From assembly GCA_964244615.1 (NCBI GenBank), contig CAXTJP010000006.1, forward strand, positions 1 through 64,000: a stretch of 64,000 nucleotides of DNA, written 5' to 3'. Shown piece by piece: positions 26,956 to 38,065 of the stretch. Within the stretch, counting starts at the first letter, position 1; each line of letters opens with the position of its first letter. The translations under genes and the position numbers were made by a program. The DNA comes from BOG-908 sp964244615. Lineage in GTDB: Bacteria; Pseudomonadota; Alphaproteobacteria; Acetobacterales; Acetobacteraceae. The notes beneath the pieces were generated by a model. It made no database searches, was not told the DNA's origin, and saw only the letters and a program-made list of their open reading frames with translations.

Positions 26956-29286
26956 TTAACCGTTCACGCCGAACGCGCCCACCGTTTTCAGCGTGATCGT
27001 GAACAGCACCGTGGTGTCGCCGGAATCGTTGTTGATGGCGGTGAAGCGTCTCGCGGCATAGACGTCGAAGGCGAAGCACTCGTTCTCGAACTTCACGTTG
27101 CCGCCGATCGCGTCGAGCCTGCCCGTCTCCAGGTTGCGTCTGGCATCCGCGCTGACCGCGTAGTGGCCGATCGTGCTGGAGAAACCGGCGGTCGCCTCCT
27201 CGCGCGGGGTGTAGAAGGCGGCAAAGGTCTGCGCCGGGCTCGGCAGGAACAGCGCCGGGATGTTGAAGTCGTTCAGGTAGAGCGTGTAGGGGTTGTTGGC
27301 GCTGTAGAGGAACCCGCCGCTGACCCGCAGCAGGGGCACGCCGGCGTTGGCAATGGCATCGACGAAGCGCACCGCGCCGTTGTCGTGGTCGAAGCGGCCG
27401 CGTGCCGAGAAGTCCACGATGCTGTTCGGCACGTAGCTGGCGCGCGCCACGATGTCCGAGAGGTGCTGCCCGGTCCCGAACCCGTTCCAGGGCTGGAACT
27501 CGGGGTAGAGGTTATGGTCGATGTGCTCCTGCCAGGATGCGCCGACCAGGCCCTCCAGCTTCTGGCCGCCTGGGAAGTTCCACTCGCCGCGCAGCGCGAA
27601 GTTGGACCGCACGCCGCCGTCGAAGCGGTCGTAGCCGCCGAAGCGGTTCAGCTGGAACAGCGTCGCGTTGGTGAACTCGTAGTCCAGGCTGTCCTCGTTG
27701 GGGACGTTGTCGCGACGCGAGTTGCCGCTCTGCGGGGCGGCGATCAGCTGCACGATCGGCTCGATGATCTGGCTGCCGGCGCCCGCCGTCCGGACGAAGG
27801 GCCAGTTCAGCTTCAGCGCCACCTGCGCCTGGCCGTGCACGCCATGCGCCACGTTCTCGTCCATGTAGTTCGGCTGGCCGTTCAGAACGTTGGCGTTGTA
27901 GGCGGCGCCGATGGCCTGGGCCATCAGCAGCCAGCGCTGGCCCGTCGAGCCGGTGAACAGCCGGTCCCATTGCAGCTTGGCACCCAGCCGCTGGTCGTTG
28001 GTGCCCTCGTCGCGGGTGACGTTGAACTCCTGCGTGTCGAAGCTCCAGCGGCCGCCCAGCAGGACCGGCTCGCTGACGAAGCTGTACTGGTAGGTCGGCA
28101 GCACGTAGGGCAGCAGGCTCTGCTTGATGCTGCTGTCCAGCCCCTGGTAGGTGCGCACGTCGAGCCTGGCATACGAGCCGACGCCGAACCCCTCGATATA
28201 GGCGTTGCTGGACAGCACGTTGGCGCCGTAGCCGGGGATGTGGAAGTCGCGCATGTAGTCGGTCGAGCTGGCGAGGTTGACGTCGAAGCCGTAGCGCCAG
28301 GTGTCGTCCCAGTTGAACAGGCCATGCGCGAAGCCGTAGCCCTGCAGCGACCGCTCGTCGCGCGCGATGGCGCCGTCGAAGCGCAGGTCGCCGCTGTTGA
28401 AGTCGCGCCGGTACAGCCCCTCGAGCTGCGGTCCCGTGCGGGTCGCCACCATCGGCGTCAGCGTCAGGTCCGACTGGTCGTCGAGCACGATGTAGTAGGG
28501 CAGCGCCACGTAGCTGCCGAGATGGCTGTCGGTGGCGCCGATGGTCGGCGACAGCAGCCCGGTCTGGCGCTTCACCGAAGGGTCGCTGTTGGAGAAGTAG
28601 GGCAGGTACAGCACCGGCACCCCGAGGAAGTCGAGGTAGGCGTCCTGGTACTCGATACGCTTGTTCTCGAGGTCCTGCGTCAGCAGCCGGGCCCGCAGCT
28701 GCCACAGCGGCGCCTTTTGCGGATCGAGCGCGCAGACGTTGCAGGTGGAGTAGACGCCGCGGCTCATCTCGTTGAGCTTGCCCTCGGTGCGCCGCGCGCC
28801 GTTGGCGGCCAGCCGCCCGTTCTGCGCCAGCAACGCGCGCATGCCGGTCAGCACGCCGTTGCGCATCCCCTGCGTCAGCTCGGCGTAGTCGGCGAACAGC
28901 ACCTGCCCGTCCGGCTCCACGATCACCACGTGGCCGTAGGCGGCGGCGACGTTGGTGTTGCGGTCGAACGTCACCCGGTCGGCACGCAGCACGTGGTCGT
29001 TCTGCCAGGCCTCGACGTGGCCGTCGGCCGAGACCAGGCCGTGATCCTTGTCGTAGGTGACGCTGTCGGCCTGGAACGTGACCGGCTGGTTGCCGGACAG
29101 CGGCTGCGTGTTGGTGTTGATCGTCGGAAAATGCTGTGCCGGCGCCCGATACTGCCCCAGCGCCACCCCCGGCAGCAGAGAGGCCACCACGCAAAGAACC
29201 GCAGCCGTCGCACGGTCCGGACCGTGGCCTGGCGAGTCGGCTGGCGTCAGATGGCCGCCGGGGCGCGTTCCGGACCGTGCGCCCAC
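26956..29286 (-). CDS. lptD: LPS-assembly outer-membrane protein LptD
   Basis: A 776-residue outer-membrane beta-barrel that inserts LPS into the outer leaflet with LptE. An N-terminal signal region (AAVLCVVASLLPGVALG/Q) is followed by the OstA/LptA-like jellyroll (FQADSVTYDKDHGLVSADGHV through TLNY-type repeats at about residues 70-180). The barrel domain then begins near PVLYLPYFSNSDPSVKRQTG. It ends in aromatic-rich strands and a terminal VGAFGVNG. Two cysteines in YSTCNVCALDP could form a structural disulfide. The GTG start directly abuts the lptG stop codon. Confidence 0.95.
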   Translation of the reverse strand: MGARSGTRPGGHLTPADSPGHGPDRATAAVLCVVASLLPGVALGQYRAPAQHFPTINTNTQPLSGNQPVTFQADSVTYDKDHGLVSADGHVEAWQNDHVLRADRVTFDRNTNVAAAYGHVVIVEPDGQVLFADYAELTQGMRNGVLTGMRALLAQNGRLAANGARRTEGKLNEMSRGVYSTCNVCALDPQKAPLWQLRARLLTQDLENKRIEYQDAYLDFLGVPVLYLPYFSNSDPSVKRQTGLLSPTIGATDSHLGSYVALPYYIVLDDQSDLTLTPMVATRTGPQLEGLYRRDFNSGDLRFDGAIARDERSLQGYGFAHGLFNWDDTWRYGFDVNLASSTDYMRDFHIPGYGANVLSSNAYIEGFGVGSYARLDVRTYQGLDSSIKQSLLPYVLPTYQYSFVSEPVLLGGRWSFDTQEFNVTRDEGTNDQRLGAKLQWDRLFTGSTGQRWLLMAQAIGAAYNANVLNGQPNYMDENVAHGVHGQAQVALKLNWPFVRTAGAGSQIIEPIVQLIAAPQSGNSRRDNVPNEDSLDYEFTNATLFQLNRFGGYDRFDGGVRSNFALRGEWNFPGGQKLEGLVGASWQEHIDHNLYPEFQPWNGFGTGQHLSDIVARASYVPNSIVDFSARGRFDHDNGAVRFVDAIANAGVPLLRVSGGFLYSANNPYTLYLNDFNIPALFLPSPAQTFAAFYTPREEATAGFSSTIGHYAVSADARRNLETGRLDAIGGNVKFENECFAFDVYAARRFTAINNDSGDTTVLFTITLKTVGAFGVNG

Positions 29287-30396
29287 TTAGCCGTCTTCCA
29301 GGTGGAGGAGCAGCGAGACGGCCAGCATCAGGCCCGCGCCGGCCGGGGCCCAGGCGGCCAGCGCCGCGGGCAGCGCACCGGATTGCCCGAACTCCTCGGC
29401 CACCTTGCTAACCGTGAACAAAAGGAACCCCGCTGCGACACCCGACCCGACCATACGGGCCACGCCCCCGCGCCGTGTCTGGCGCATGGAGAAGCCCGCG
29501 GCAACCAGCGCCATCGTGCCGCAAAGTAACGGCAAGGCCAGCAGCGACTGGAAGTGCAGCCGGTGCCGCACCGAGGAGAAGCCGGCGCTCTCCAGCAGCG
29601 CGATGAACCCCGGCAGCGCCCAGACCGACAGCGTCTCGGGCGACTGGAAGCTCTCCTGCACCCGCCGGGCCGTCAGGTTGGTGGCCAGCGACATCTTGCC
29701 CACCACCACCGGCAGGTGGTCCGGCGTGATGGTGCGCGCGTCGACCATCTGCCAGGCGCCGTGGGCCAGGATCGCGCGCCCTGCCTCCACCCGGGACAGC
29801 AGGTGGTCGGCCGCGTCCAGCCGGAACACGCTGATGTCGTGCGCGGACACCACCTTGCCCTGCAGCTCCACCTGGCGCGCGTGCAGGATGGCGACGCCCT
29901 GCGGGTCCAGCGCCCGGTCCGCCTGGCGCAGCCAGAGCTGGCCGCCGGTCAGCGACACGCCGCTCGAGTGGCGCAGATAGAAATTGTCCAGCGTTTCGGC
30001 CCGCGCGAACAGGGCGGAGGAGAGCGGCGACAGGCCGCCCGTCGCGATCAGCCCAAGCCCGATCGCGCCCAGGACCGCCAGGCTGAGGAACTGCCACGCC
30101 GAGACGCCGGCCGCCCGCGCCACCACCAGCTCCGACGAGCGTGTCAGCCGCCAGAACGCGATGATGCCGCCCACCAGCACGGCGAACGGCAGGATCTGCA
30201 GCATGTAGTAGGGCAGCCGCAGCAGCGCGATGCCGATGACCAGCCCGAACCCGACATCGGGGCGCAGCGAGGCGCGACGCAGCAGCTCGATGAAGTCGAA
30301 CAGCATCACCAGCAGCGACAGCGCCGCCAGCATGGCCAGGGCGGCGGCGATGAATTGCCGCGCGATGTAGGCCGACAGGGTCAGGGCGAAGCGCAT
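29287..30396 (-). CDS. lptG: LPS export permease LptG
   Basis: A 369-residue YjgP/YjgQ-family inner-membrane protein. Three N-terminal helices (YIARQFIAAALAMLAALSLL, LPYYMLQILPFAVLVGGIIAF), a periplasmic jellyroll-like middle (about residues 140-270) and three C-terminal helices match LptF/LptG. With LptF and the LptB ATPase (not in this window) it extracts LPS from the inner membrane. Assignment as LptG rather than LptF follows gene order (second, before lptD). It starts 4 bases after the lptF stop. Confidence 0.93.
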   Translation of the reverse strand: MRFALTLSAYIARQFIAAALAMLAALSLLVMLFDFIELLRRASLRPDVGFGLVIGIALLRLPYYMLQILPFAVLVGGIIAFWRLTRSSELVVARAAGVSAWQFLSLAVLGAIGLGLIATGGLSPLSSALFARAETLDNFYLRHSSGVSLTGGQLWLRQADRALDPQGVAILHARQVELQGKVVSAHDISVFRLDAADHLLSRVEAGRAILAHGAWQMVDARTITPDHLPVVVGKMSLATNLTARRVQESFQSPETLSVWALPGFIALLESAGFSSVRHRLHFQSLLALPLLCGTMALVAAGFSMRQTRRGGVARMVGSGVAAGFLLFTVSKVAEEFGQSGALPAALAAWAPAGAGLMLAVSLLLHLEDG

Positions 30397-30400
30397 CGTC

Positions 30401-31531
30401 TCAGGCCGTCACGCGACGCCGCACGGTGGCGGGGGCCAGGCGCGGCCTGAACAGGACCCAGGCGCTGGCCAGGCCCGGCAGCACGGCCTGCGCCCAGATC
30501 AGCGGCACCAGCGAGGCGTGCCGCGTGGCCAGGCTCTGCGCCGTCAGCCCGAGCGCCATCAGGCCGACCATCGCCAGCACCGCGCCGAGCGGGCGCCAGA
30601 AATTGCCGGCGCGCCGGAAGCTGCCGGTCAGGGTCGCCAGCAGCGCCACCAGGGCGAAGCTCAGCGCCGTCACCGGCTGGGTCAGCCGCCGGTTGGCCTC
30701 CGCCAGGAACTTGCCGGCATCGCGCCCCTGGGTGTCGGGGCCGGGATGGAGCAGCTCGTGCAGGCTCATCTCGCTGTCGTCGCGCATGCGCTGGGCATCC
30801 TCGCCGCGGCCGCTGCTGGCCAGGTCCACCGTGTCCTCGGCGAAGGTCAGCACGTCCAGCCGGCCGGTCTTGGCGTCGATCTCCTGGCGCGACCCGTTCT
30901 CCAGCAGCACGCGCGGCGTGTTGCCCTCGGCCACCAGCCGGCCGCTCTCGGCCAGGATGGTGGCGCGCGTGTTGGACTGCCGGTCATCCTCCACCAGGAT
31001 GCCGCGCAGCGTGCCGTCGGTGTCGCGCGAGCGGACATAGACGGTCAACTGGTCCGAGATGGCGGTGAACACGCCCTCCTGCAGCAGGAAGGCCGCCACC
31101 TTGTTGCGCAGCTCGAACTGGTACTCCTTGAACGCCCTGTTGCTGGCCGGCACCACCCAGATGTTCAGCACGAAGCCGGCCGCCATGGCGATGCAGCCCA
31201 GCATCAGCGCCGGCCGCGCCAGCGCCCATTGGCTCAGCCCGGCGCTGCGCATCACGATCAGCTCGCGATCGCCCGACAGGCGCTGGTAGACGAACTGGAC
31301 CACCACGAAGGTGGTGATCGGCAGGATCACGCTGATGAAGCTGGGGATCAGCAATGCGGTCAGGTGGATGAACACCCGCAGGCTCAGCCCGCGATTGACC
31401 ACCAGCTCCACGAACCGGAGCGACTGGGTCAGCCAGATCAGCGCCACGAGCGCCGTGGTGACGGAAACGAGCGCCACGAGGAGCTGACGCAGGACGTAGC
31501 GGTCTAGGCTGGTGATGGTGGGACGCGCCAT
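30401..31531 (-). CDS. lptF: LPS export permease LptF
   Basis: A 376-residue YjgP/YjgQ-family protein, partner of LptG. Membrane segments flank a periplasmic domain. Typical stretches are LDRYVLRQLLVALVSVTTALV at the start, LIPSFISVILPITTFV, GDRELIVMRSAGLSQW (coupling helix) and AFLLQEGVFTAISDQLTVYV. It is the first gene of the lptF-lptG-lptD-surA set. It is divergent from clpB, with a GC-rich multi-palindrome element between them. Confidence 0.93.
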   Translation of the reverse strand: MARPTITSLDRYVLRQLLVALVSVTTALVALIWLTQSLRFVELVVNRGLSLRVFIHLTALLIPSFISVILPITTFVVVQFVYQRLSGDRELIVMRSAGLSQWALARPALMLGCIAMAAGFVLNIWVVPASNRAFKEYQFELRNKVAAFLLQEGVFTAISDQLTVYVRSRDTDGTLRGILVEDDRQSNTRATILAESGRLVAEGNTPRVLLENGSRQEIDAKTGRLDVLTFAEDTVDLASSGRGEDAQRMRDDSEMSLHELLHPGPDTQGRDAGKFLAEANRRLTQPVTALSFALVALLATLTGSFRRAGNFWRPLGAVLAMVGLMALGLTAQSLATRHASLVPLIWAQAVLPGLASAWVLFRPRLAPATVRRRVTA

Positions 31532-31575
31532 GGCGCGATCCTAGCCGCGCGGAGCGTGGGGGACCAAGCGGGGCA

Positions 31576-31721
31576 GGAAGGCCAGGGGGGCTTTGCCCCC
31601 TGGACCTCCATCCATCGGGTAACAACCGCCCAGGATGCATCCCCTCCCTTGCCTTCCATAACCGGGGTCTGGGGCCGCGTGGCCCCAGCGGGGTCCAGGG
31701 GCAGAGCCCCTGGCCTTCCTT
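31576..31721. repeat. GC-rich multi-palindrome element, family 2, copy 2
   Basis: Hairpins CCAGGGGGG/CCCCCTGG (31582-31602), CTGGGGCC/GGCCCCAG (31669-31688) and CCAGGGGC/GCCCCTGG (31695-31713), bounded by GGAAGGCC and GGCCTTCC. Read on the minus strand the order of hairpins matches the copy at 12797-12996, with one hairpin lost. It lies between divergent lptF and clpB. Confidence 0.85.
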
Positions 31722-31825
31722 CCCGTCTTGAGCCCCACGCCCCGCGACACCAGATTTCGCCACGAGCGTGTCGCCTTCTGAGGGACACGGACAGCGCAGT
31801 CGCCTGATTGAGAGGGACAACAGCC

Positions 31826-34408
<2,583 letters not shown>

Positions 34409-34427
34409 ACGGCCGCCTGACGCGGGT

Positions 34428-34456
34428 GGCGCCGCGTCCTGGCAGGACGCGGCGCC
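34428..34456. terminator. perfect hairpin between clpB and convergent gene
   Basis: A 13-base-pair perfect stem GGCGCCGCGTCCT / AGGACGCGGCGCC with loop GGC. It lies 19 bases after the clpB stop and 28 bases from the stop of the convergent gene. No T-tract on either strand, but stem strength makes it a likely shared 3' end. Confidence 0.6.
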
Positions 34457-34484
34457 CGATCTCCGGTCGATCCCCGAGGGCGGC

Positions 34485-35804
34485 TTAGGGCTTCGTGGCG
34501 CCCGCGGTGGCATGCGCGAGGGTGATCTGCGCACCGACGGGCAGGCCGAGCAGGTTGATGTCGCTGACCACGATGTGCAGGCCGTTCGCGACCACGGTGG
34601 TCTTGTCGGCCTGGAGCTGCTCGTTGACGATGACGTAGCCGATCCCGGGCAGCGTCAGCTTCGTGTTGGCCGGGGTCTGGGCGCTGACCGGTAGCCCGGC
34701 GATGGCCAGGCCGACGAAGCTGGACCCGTCGAACGAGGGCGTGTCGATCGTGCCGGTCCGGCTCTCCTGTGCCACCGCGGTCAGGGCGGAGGCGGTGATC
34801 ACCCCGCCCAGCAACGATACGTCCGACAGGGTCGAACTCGTCCTGGCGACGCTCGCCTGCCCGACCGGTCCGCCGAACGCCGTCGTCTTGGCGGTCGCAA
34901 CCGAAAGCAGGCCGGCCACGGTCACGTCGGTGACGGACTTCCTCAGGGTCTCGCCGTCCGTGCCGGAACAGCCCGGCAGGCCGACCGACGCGCCCGCACC
35001 CGCATGCTCGTTCAAGAGACCGCCTGCATCGCCCTTGATACCGACGATCGAGGCGAAGCCCTTCAGGGCCGCCGCCGGCACGGTGCGCGTGTAGCCGGCC
35101 TCTGCCTTGCCGACGACCAGCTTGCCGCCGACCGGCAACCCGAGACTGTTCGCGTGGTCGACGTTGATCACGAGCAGGTCGACCGTCACATAACCCTGGG
35201 TCTTGTTGGCGTGTTCCGTCACCGCCTTGACGGTGACCGAGCCGATGCCCGGCAGCGCCAAGGTCGTGTTCTCCGCCACGTCGGCGGCGACCGGGATGCC
35301 CGCGACCACCAGGTTTACGATGGACGTGCCCGCCGTCGAATCCGTCAGCGTGTTCGCGGTGGCACCGATACTTGCGGCGGCCTTCAGGCTGTCCGCGGTG
35401 ATCAGGCCGCCAAGCAGGTTCAGTTTAGACACCTCGACCGTCTGCTTGACCGTCGCCGCGCCCGCGGATTTGTCGCCGAACGCGGTGGCGGCGGAGGAGA
35501 TCGCCGTCAGGATGTTGCCGCCGGTGCCGATGGCGATCGATGAGACCGTGTCGGTCCGGGTGACGCCATGGGTGCCGCGGCACCCGCAGGACTCGGCCGC
35601 CCCGCTCCGGAGCCCGACCGCTGCACCGGCGATCACGAACGAGGTTTCGAGCGTGCGCGCGTTGCCGCTGAACTCGCCCGGCAAGGCCATGGCACTCGCC
35701 CGGGTTGTGACGACTGCTTGTAACGTTCCTATAAAGATGGCCAACGTTGAAAGACGACGTGCCATGTAAAACTTGCCTTGCGGCTGGCGATTTCCTGCGA
35801 GCAT
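34485..35804 (-). CDS. exported choice-of-anchor P-like protein with tandem domains
   Basis: A 439-residue secreted protein. A signal peptide (LSTLAIFIGTLQAVVTTRASA) is followed by two homologous domains of about 190 residues. Matching blocks are NLLGGLITADSLKAAA with SLLGGVITASALTAVA, LPGIGSVTVKA with LPGIGYVIVNE, and SLGLPVGGKLVVGKAEAG with LLGLPVGAQITLAHATAG. Each domain starts with a cysteine-containing turn (SCGCRGTHG; PGCSGTDGE). The pattern resembles choice-of-anchor P proteins, best known from actinobacteria. No sorting tail is seen at the C-terminus. ATG 35804 has a strong AAGGAAG site; ATG 35765 (MARRLS) is an alternative. Ser/Thr/Gly/Ala-rich and probably surface-associated; function unknown. 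Confidence 0.75.
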   Translation of the reverse strand: MLAGNRQPQGKFYMARRLSTLAIFIGTLQAVVTTRASAMALPGEFSGNARTLETSFVIAGAAVGLRSGAAESCGCRGTHGVTRTDTVSSIAIGTGGNILTAISSAATAFGDKSAGAATVKQTVEVSKLNLLGGLITADSLKAAASIGATANTLTDSTAGTSIVNLVVAGIPVAADVAENTTLALPGIGSVTVKAVTEHANKTQGYVTVDLLVINVDHANSLGLPVGGKLVVGKAEAGYTRTVPAAALKGFASIVGIKGDAGGLLNEHAGAGASVGLPGCSGTDGETLRKSVTDVTVAGLLSVATAKTTAFGGPVGQASVARTSSTLSDVSLLGGVITASALTAVAQESRTGTIDTPSFDGSSFVGLAIAGLPVSAQTPANTKLTLPGIGYVIVNEQLQADKTTVVANGLHIVVSDINLLGLPVGAQITLAHATAGATKP

Positions 35805-35882
35805 TGAATATCTTCCTTGTTTTTGCTCTGATCGACTGAAGCTGTCGTTTATTTCAGAGCCAAAACATTGCGACCCAGTCTC

Positions 35883-35907
35883 AAAAAACACGAGTCAAAT
35901 TCTCGTG
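35883..35907 (-). terminator. intrinsic terminator or leader attenuator on the minus strand
   Basis: On the minus strand CACGAG AATTTGA CTCGTG is followed by six T. A second hairpin (GGTTG.AGAA / TTCT.CAACC, 35910-35936) lies just before it. No minus-strand gene is immediately upstream, so it is either a 5'-leader attenuator of the choice-of-anchor P gene or the end of an unannotated small RNA. Confidence 0.5.
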
Positions 35908-36047
35908 ATGGTTGGAGAAGGGTTATTTCTACAACCGAAAGTCTATTGAGGTCTGCGGGTTTTGGCAGCCCAGGGTGGTGTTGGCCGCCCGGAGCCCAGG
36001 GATGTCGGCCGCGGACATATCCGGACGATTTCGGTTCGGCGCCAGGC

Positions 36048-36072
36048 GGAACGCTCCGGCTCATCGCGTGTT
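36048..36072 (+). promoter_or_regulatory. candidate EcfG-type promoter of the DUF5872-DUF3140 pair
   Basis: GGAAC at 36048-36052, 16 bases, then TGTT at 36069-36072: a full -35 match and 3/4 at -10 to the alphaproteobacterial general-stress consensus. The start codon lies 31 bases downstream. Confidence 0.5.
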
Positions 36073-36102
36073 TCGTCTGGCGGAACCGCGAGGAGAGGCA
36101 CC

Positions 36103-36621
36103 ATGTCGGCAACGGCGGAAAAGACCGACCCAGCGCTGTGGGAGAAGGTGAAGCACTCGGTCACGGAGGATGCACGCGGCGGCAAACCCGGCCAGTGGTC
36201 GGCGCGCAAGGCCCAGATCGCGGTGCGCGAGTACAAGGAGGCCGGCGGCGGCTACAAGGGCCGCAAGGCGGCGGACAACCATCTCCGCCAGTGGACCGAG
36301 GAGAAGTGGGGCACCCAATCGGGCAAGCCGTCCGGCGAGACCGGCGAGCGCTACCTTCCCGAACAGGCCCGCAACCACCTGACCGAGAAGGAATACGCCG
36401 AGACCAGCGCGAAGAAGCGCGCCGATACGAGGAAGGGACGGCAATTCTCGGCCCAGCCCCGCGCGATTGCGGAGAAGACCGCGCACGATCGCACACCCGG
36501 TCGCGCCGCCGACCTCGCCCACTGCAGCCGCAAGGCTCTGCTCGCCCAAGCGGCCTCGGCAAAAATCGCCGGCCGATCGCGCATGCGCAAGGACGAGCTG
36601 GTGGCGGCCCTGTCCCGTTGA
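36103..36621 (+). CDS. DUF5872-type protein with a Rho-N/SAP-like C-terminus
   Basis: A 172-residue, very basic soluble protein. The first part (EKVKHSVTEDARGGKPGQWS, ARKAQIAVREYKEAGGGYKG) fits the DUF5872 pattern. The end (SRKALLAQAASAKIAGRSRM, then KDELVAAL) looks like a Rho-N or SAP nucleic-acid-binding motif. GAGGAGAGG lies 5 bases before ATG 36103. Its stop overlaps the next gene's TTG start (TTGA). Nucleic-acid binding under stress is an inference; the family has no established function that I know of. Confidence 0.75.
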   Translation: MSATAEKTDPALWEKVKHSVTEDARGGKPGQWSARKAQIAVREYKEAGGGYKGRKAADNHLRQWTEEKWGTQSGKPSGETGERYLPEQARNHLTEKEYAETSAKKRADTRKGRQFSAQPRAIAEKTAHDRTPGRAADLAHCSRKALLAQAASAKIAGRSRMRKDELVAALSR

Positions 36622-36989
36622 CCGTCCATCCTCCCGGCGACGACGAAAAGGCCGCGCTCTACGCCGAGTTCACGCGGCTGATGAACATGGCACCGTCCAC
36701 TCTTCGTGAATGGCTACGGAGCGAGGACAGCCGGAGCGTCGGGATGACATCGGACGGCGAGCGCGTGACCGGCGATCACCAGGCGGAATCGGTCGGGCAT
36801 CACATGGGCGAACGTATCCTGCAGATACGGGCGACCCGTCGCGCCGCGCTGTCCGACCAGGATTTTGCCGACATGCGGAAGGTTGTGGGATACATCCACC
36901 GCCACTCGGCCCAGCGTCCGGGCGGAGACGTCGGCGACACGCGCTGGCGCAAGTCGCTGATGAACTGGGGGCACGATCCGCAGGCCTGA
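36618..36989 (+). CDS. DUF3140 family protein
   Basis: A 123-residue protein matching DUF3140: LREWLRSEDSRSVG, SVGHHMGERILQI, MRKVVGYIHRHSAQRPGG and the closing TRWRKSLMNWGHDP. It starts with TTG at 36618 inside the TTGA overlap with the preceding stop, so it is translationally coupled. An internal ATG at 36681 is possible but would remove the conserved N-terminus (HPPGDDEKAALYAEFTRLM). DUF3140 and DUF5872 often occur as partners; role unknown, DNA association suspected. Confidence 0.8.
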   Translation: MTVHPPGDDEKAALYAEFTRLMNMAPSTLREWLRSEDSRSVGMTSDGERVTGDHQAESVGHHMGERILQIRATRRAALSDQDFADMRKVVGYIHRHSAQRPGGDVGDTRWRKSLMNWGHDPQA

Positions 36990-36992
36990 GCG

Positions 36993-37223
36993 CTACTCGG
37001 CGGCGATGCTCGTCTCGTCGGCCATGAACGCGTCGCCGGCCTCCAGCAGTATCGCCGTCGCCACCGCATGACAGCGTGGGCCAAACACGCCGTCCCGCCC
37101 CGCCTGCCAGCCGCCGGCGGGGTGGCGCGCGATGGTCATCGGCACCTGGCGTATGCGCGACCCATGCGCGAGCGTCGCCACGATCCGGCCGGGCGCGCTT
37201 CCCTGAATGCAGATGATCTCCAC
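36993..37223 (-). CDS. small protein of unknown function
   Basis: A 76-residue protein with no signal or membrane segment: VEIICIQGSAPGRIVATLA, PMTIARHPAGGWQAGRDG and a C-terminal acidic tail. GTG 37223 follows GGGAGA by 8 bases, a good ribosome site. It ends 3 bases from the stop of the convergent DUF3140 gene. I do not recognise a family. Confidence 0.55.
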   Translation of the reverse strand: MEIICIQGSAPGRIVATLAHGSRIRQVPMTIARHPAGGWQAGRDGVFGPRCHAVATAILLEAGDAFMADETSIAAE

Positions 37224-37280
37224 GGCAGCATCTCCCTTGCGGAGACGATGCCTTGGAGTTATTTCCTGGTCGCTAATACG

Positions 37281-37411
37281 CAAGAAAGCGGTTCTTTTTT
37301 GAAAAAAAGAACCAAAAAACTTTGGTTCATTCGGTCGCGCTCTGGGGAAAGCTCCGCGACAGCACGATCAGAAGTTTTTTGCTGCTTTTCAAAAAAGCAG
37401 GCTTTTTTGCT
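37281..37411. repeat. A/T-tract hairpin element, family 1, copy B
   Basis: Same build as the copy at 1166-1290: GGTTCTTTTTT/GAAAAAAAGAACC, A6 and T6 arms around CTCCGCGACAGCA, then GCTGCTTTT/AAAAAAGCAGG. It ends directly at the mlaC stop codon (minus strand), so transcripts from mlaC would run straight into it. Confidence 0.85.
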
Positions 37412-38026
37412 TCAGTTGGCGTCGAGCTGCTGCTGCAACGCCGTCAGCAGCGCGGAGATGTCGTTGCCGTGTCGGCTCAGGTAGCTCGCGTAGTCGCTCC
37501 GCTGGGTCAGGCGGAGGCTGGTGCCCTCGGCCACCACGTCCACCACCTTGGGCGACCCGCTGGCGCTGTCCACCACCCATTGCACGTTCGCGGGCGGCGC
37601 GTTCGGGCGGTTGATGACGGTGCCGACCAGCGTGTTGGCGCCCTGCGGCGTCTCCCCCTGCATGGCGTAGGTGACGCCCTGGTACTCGCCCAGATGGCCG
37701 CGAATGTTGTTCAGCAGCACCTGGTGGAAGATGGTGGTGTACTGGGCCTGTTGCGCCGGGGTGGCGGTCGCCCAGAACCGGCCTAGGCAGAAGCGGGCGA
37801 TCTTGGCCACGTCCACGTTGCTGTCGATGACCGGGCCCAGCGCCGCCTTCTTCTGCGCCGCCGATTGCGGGCCGTTCACGATGGCGGTCAGGCTCCTGGC
37901 GAAGCTGTTGACGAACGCACTGGCGGCGGAAGCCTGGGCTGCGGCGTGGGGGACGCCCCAAACGGCGAGCAAGGCGGTGGCGGCGGTCAGCGCCAGGAAG
38001 GCACGGCGGGTCGGCATGGCGTGCAT
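37412..38026 (-). CDS. mlaC: MlaC-type periplasmic phospholipid carrier
   Basis: A 204-residue periplasmic protein of the MlaC/Ttg2D family. The signal peptide (RRAFLALTAATALLAVWG, cleavage near AAA/QA) carries two arginines and may be Tat- or Sec-type. The mature domain has ARFCLGRFWATATPAQQAQY, FHQVLLNNI, VVDVVAEGTSLRLTQRSDY and a final helix. MlaC ferries phospholipids between MlaA in the outer membrane and the MlaFEDB ABC system, which is not in this window. It follows mlaA after 39 bases on the same strand. Confidence 0.92.
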   Translation of the reverse strand: MHAMPTRRAFLALTAATALLAVWGVPHAAAQASAASAFVNSFARSLTAIVNGPQSAAQKKAALGPVIDSNVDVAKIARFCLGRFWATATPAQQAQYTTIFHQVLLNNIRGHLGEYQGVTYAMQGETPQGANTLVGTVINRPNAPPANVQWVVDSASGSPKVVDVVAEGTSLRLTQRSDYASYLSRHGNDISALLTALQQQLDAN

Positions 38027-38065
38027 GACGGGATCAGGCTCCGGTTGGTCTGAGGGTCGAGAGCG

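Noticed and set aside
27163..29529. Plus-strand frame of 788 codons opposite lptD
   Set aside because: Composition-driven shadow; lptD has signal peptide, jellyroll and barrel features on the minus strand.
31728..31760. Heat-shock (RpoH-type) promoter before clpB
   Set aside because: CTTGAG could be a -35 box, but no -10 sequence at usual spacing could be found.
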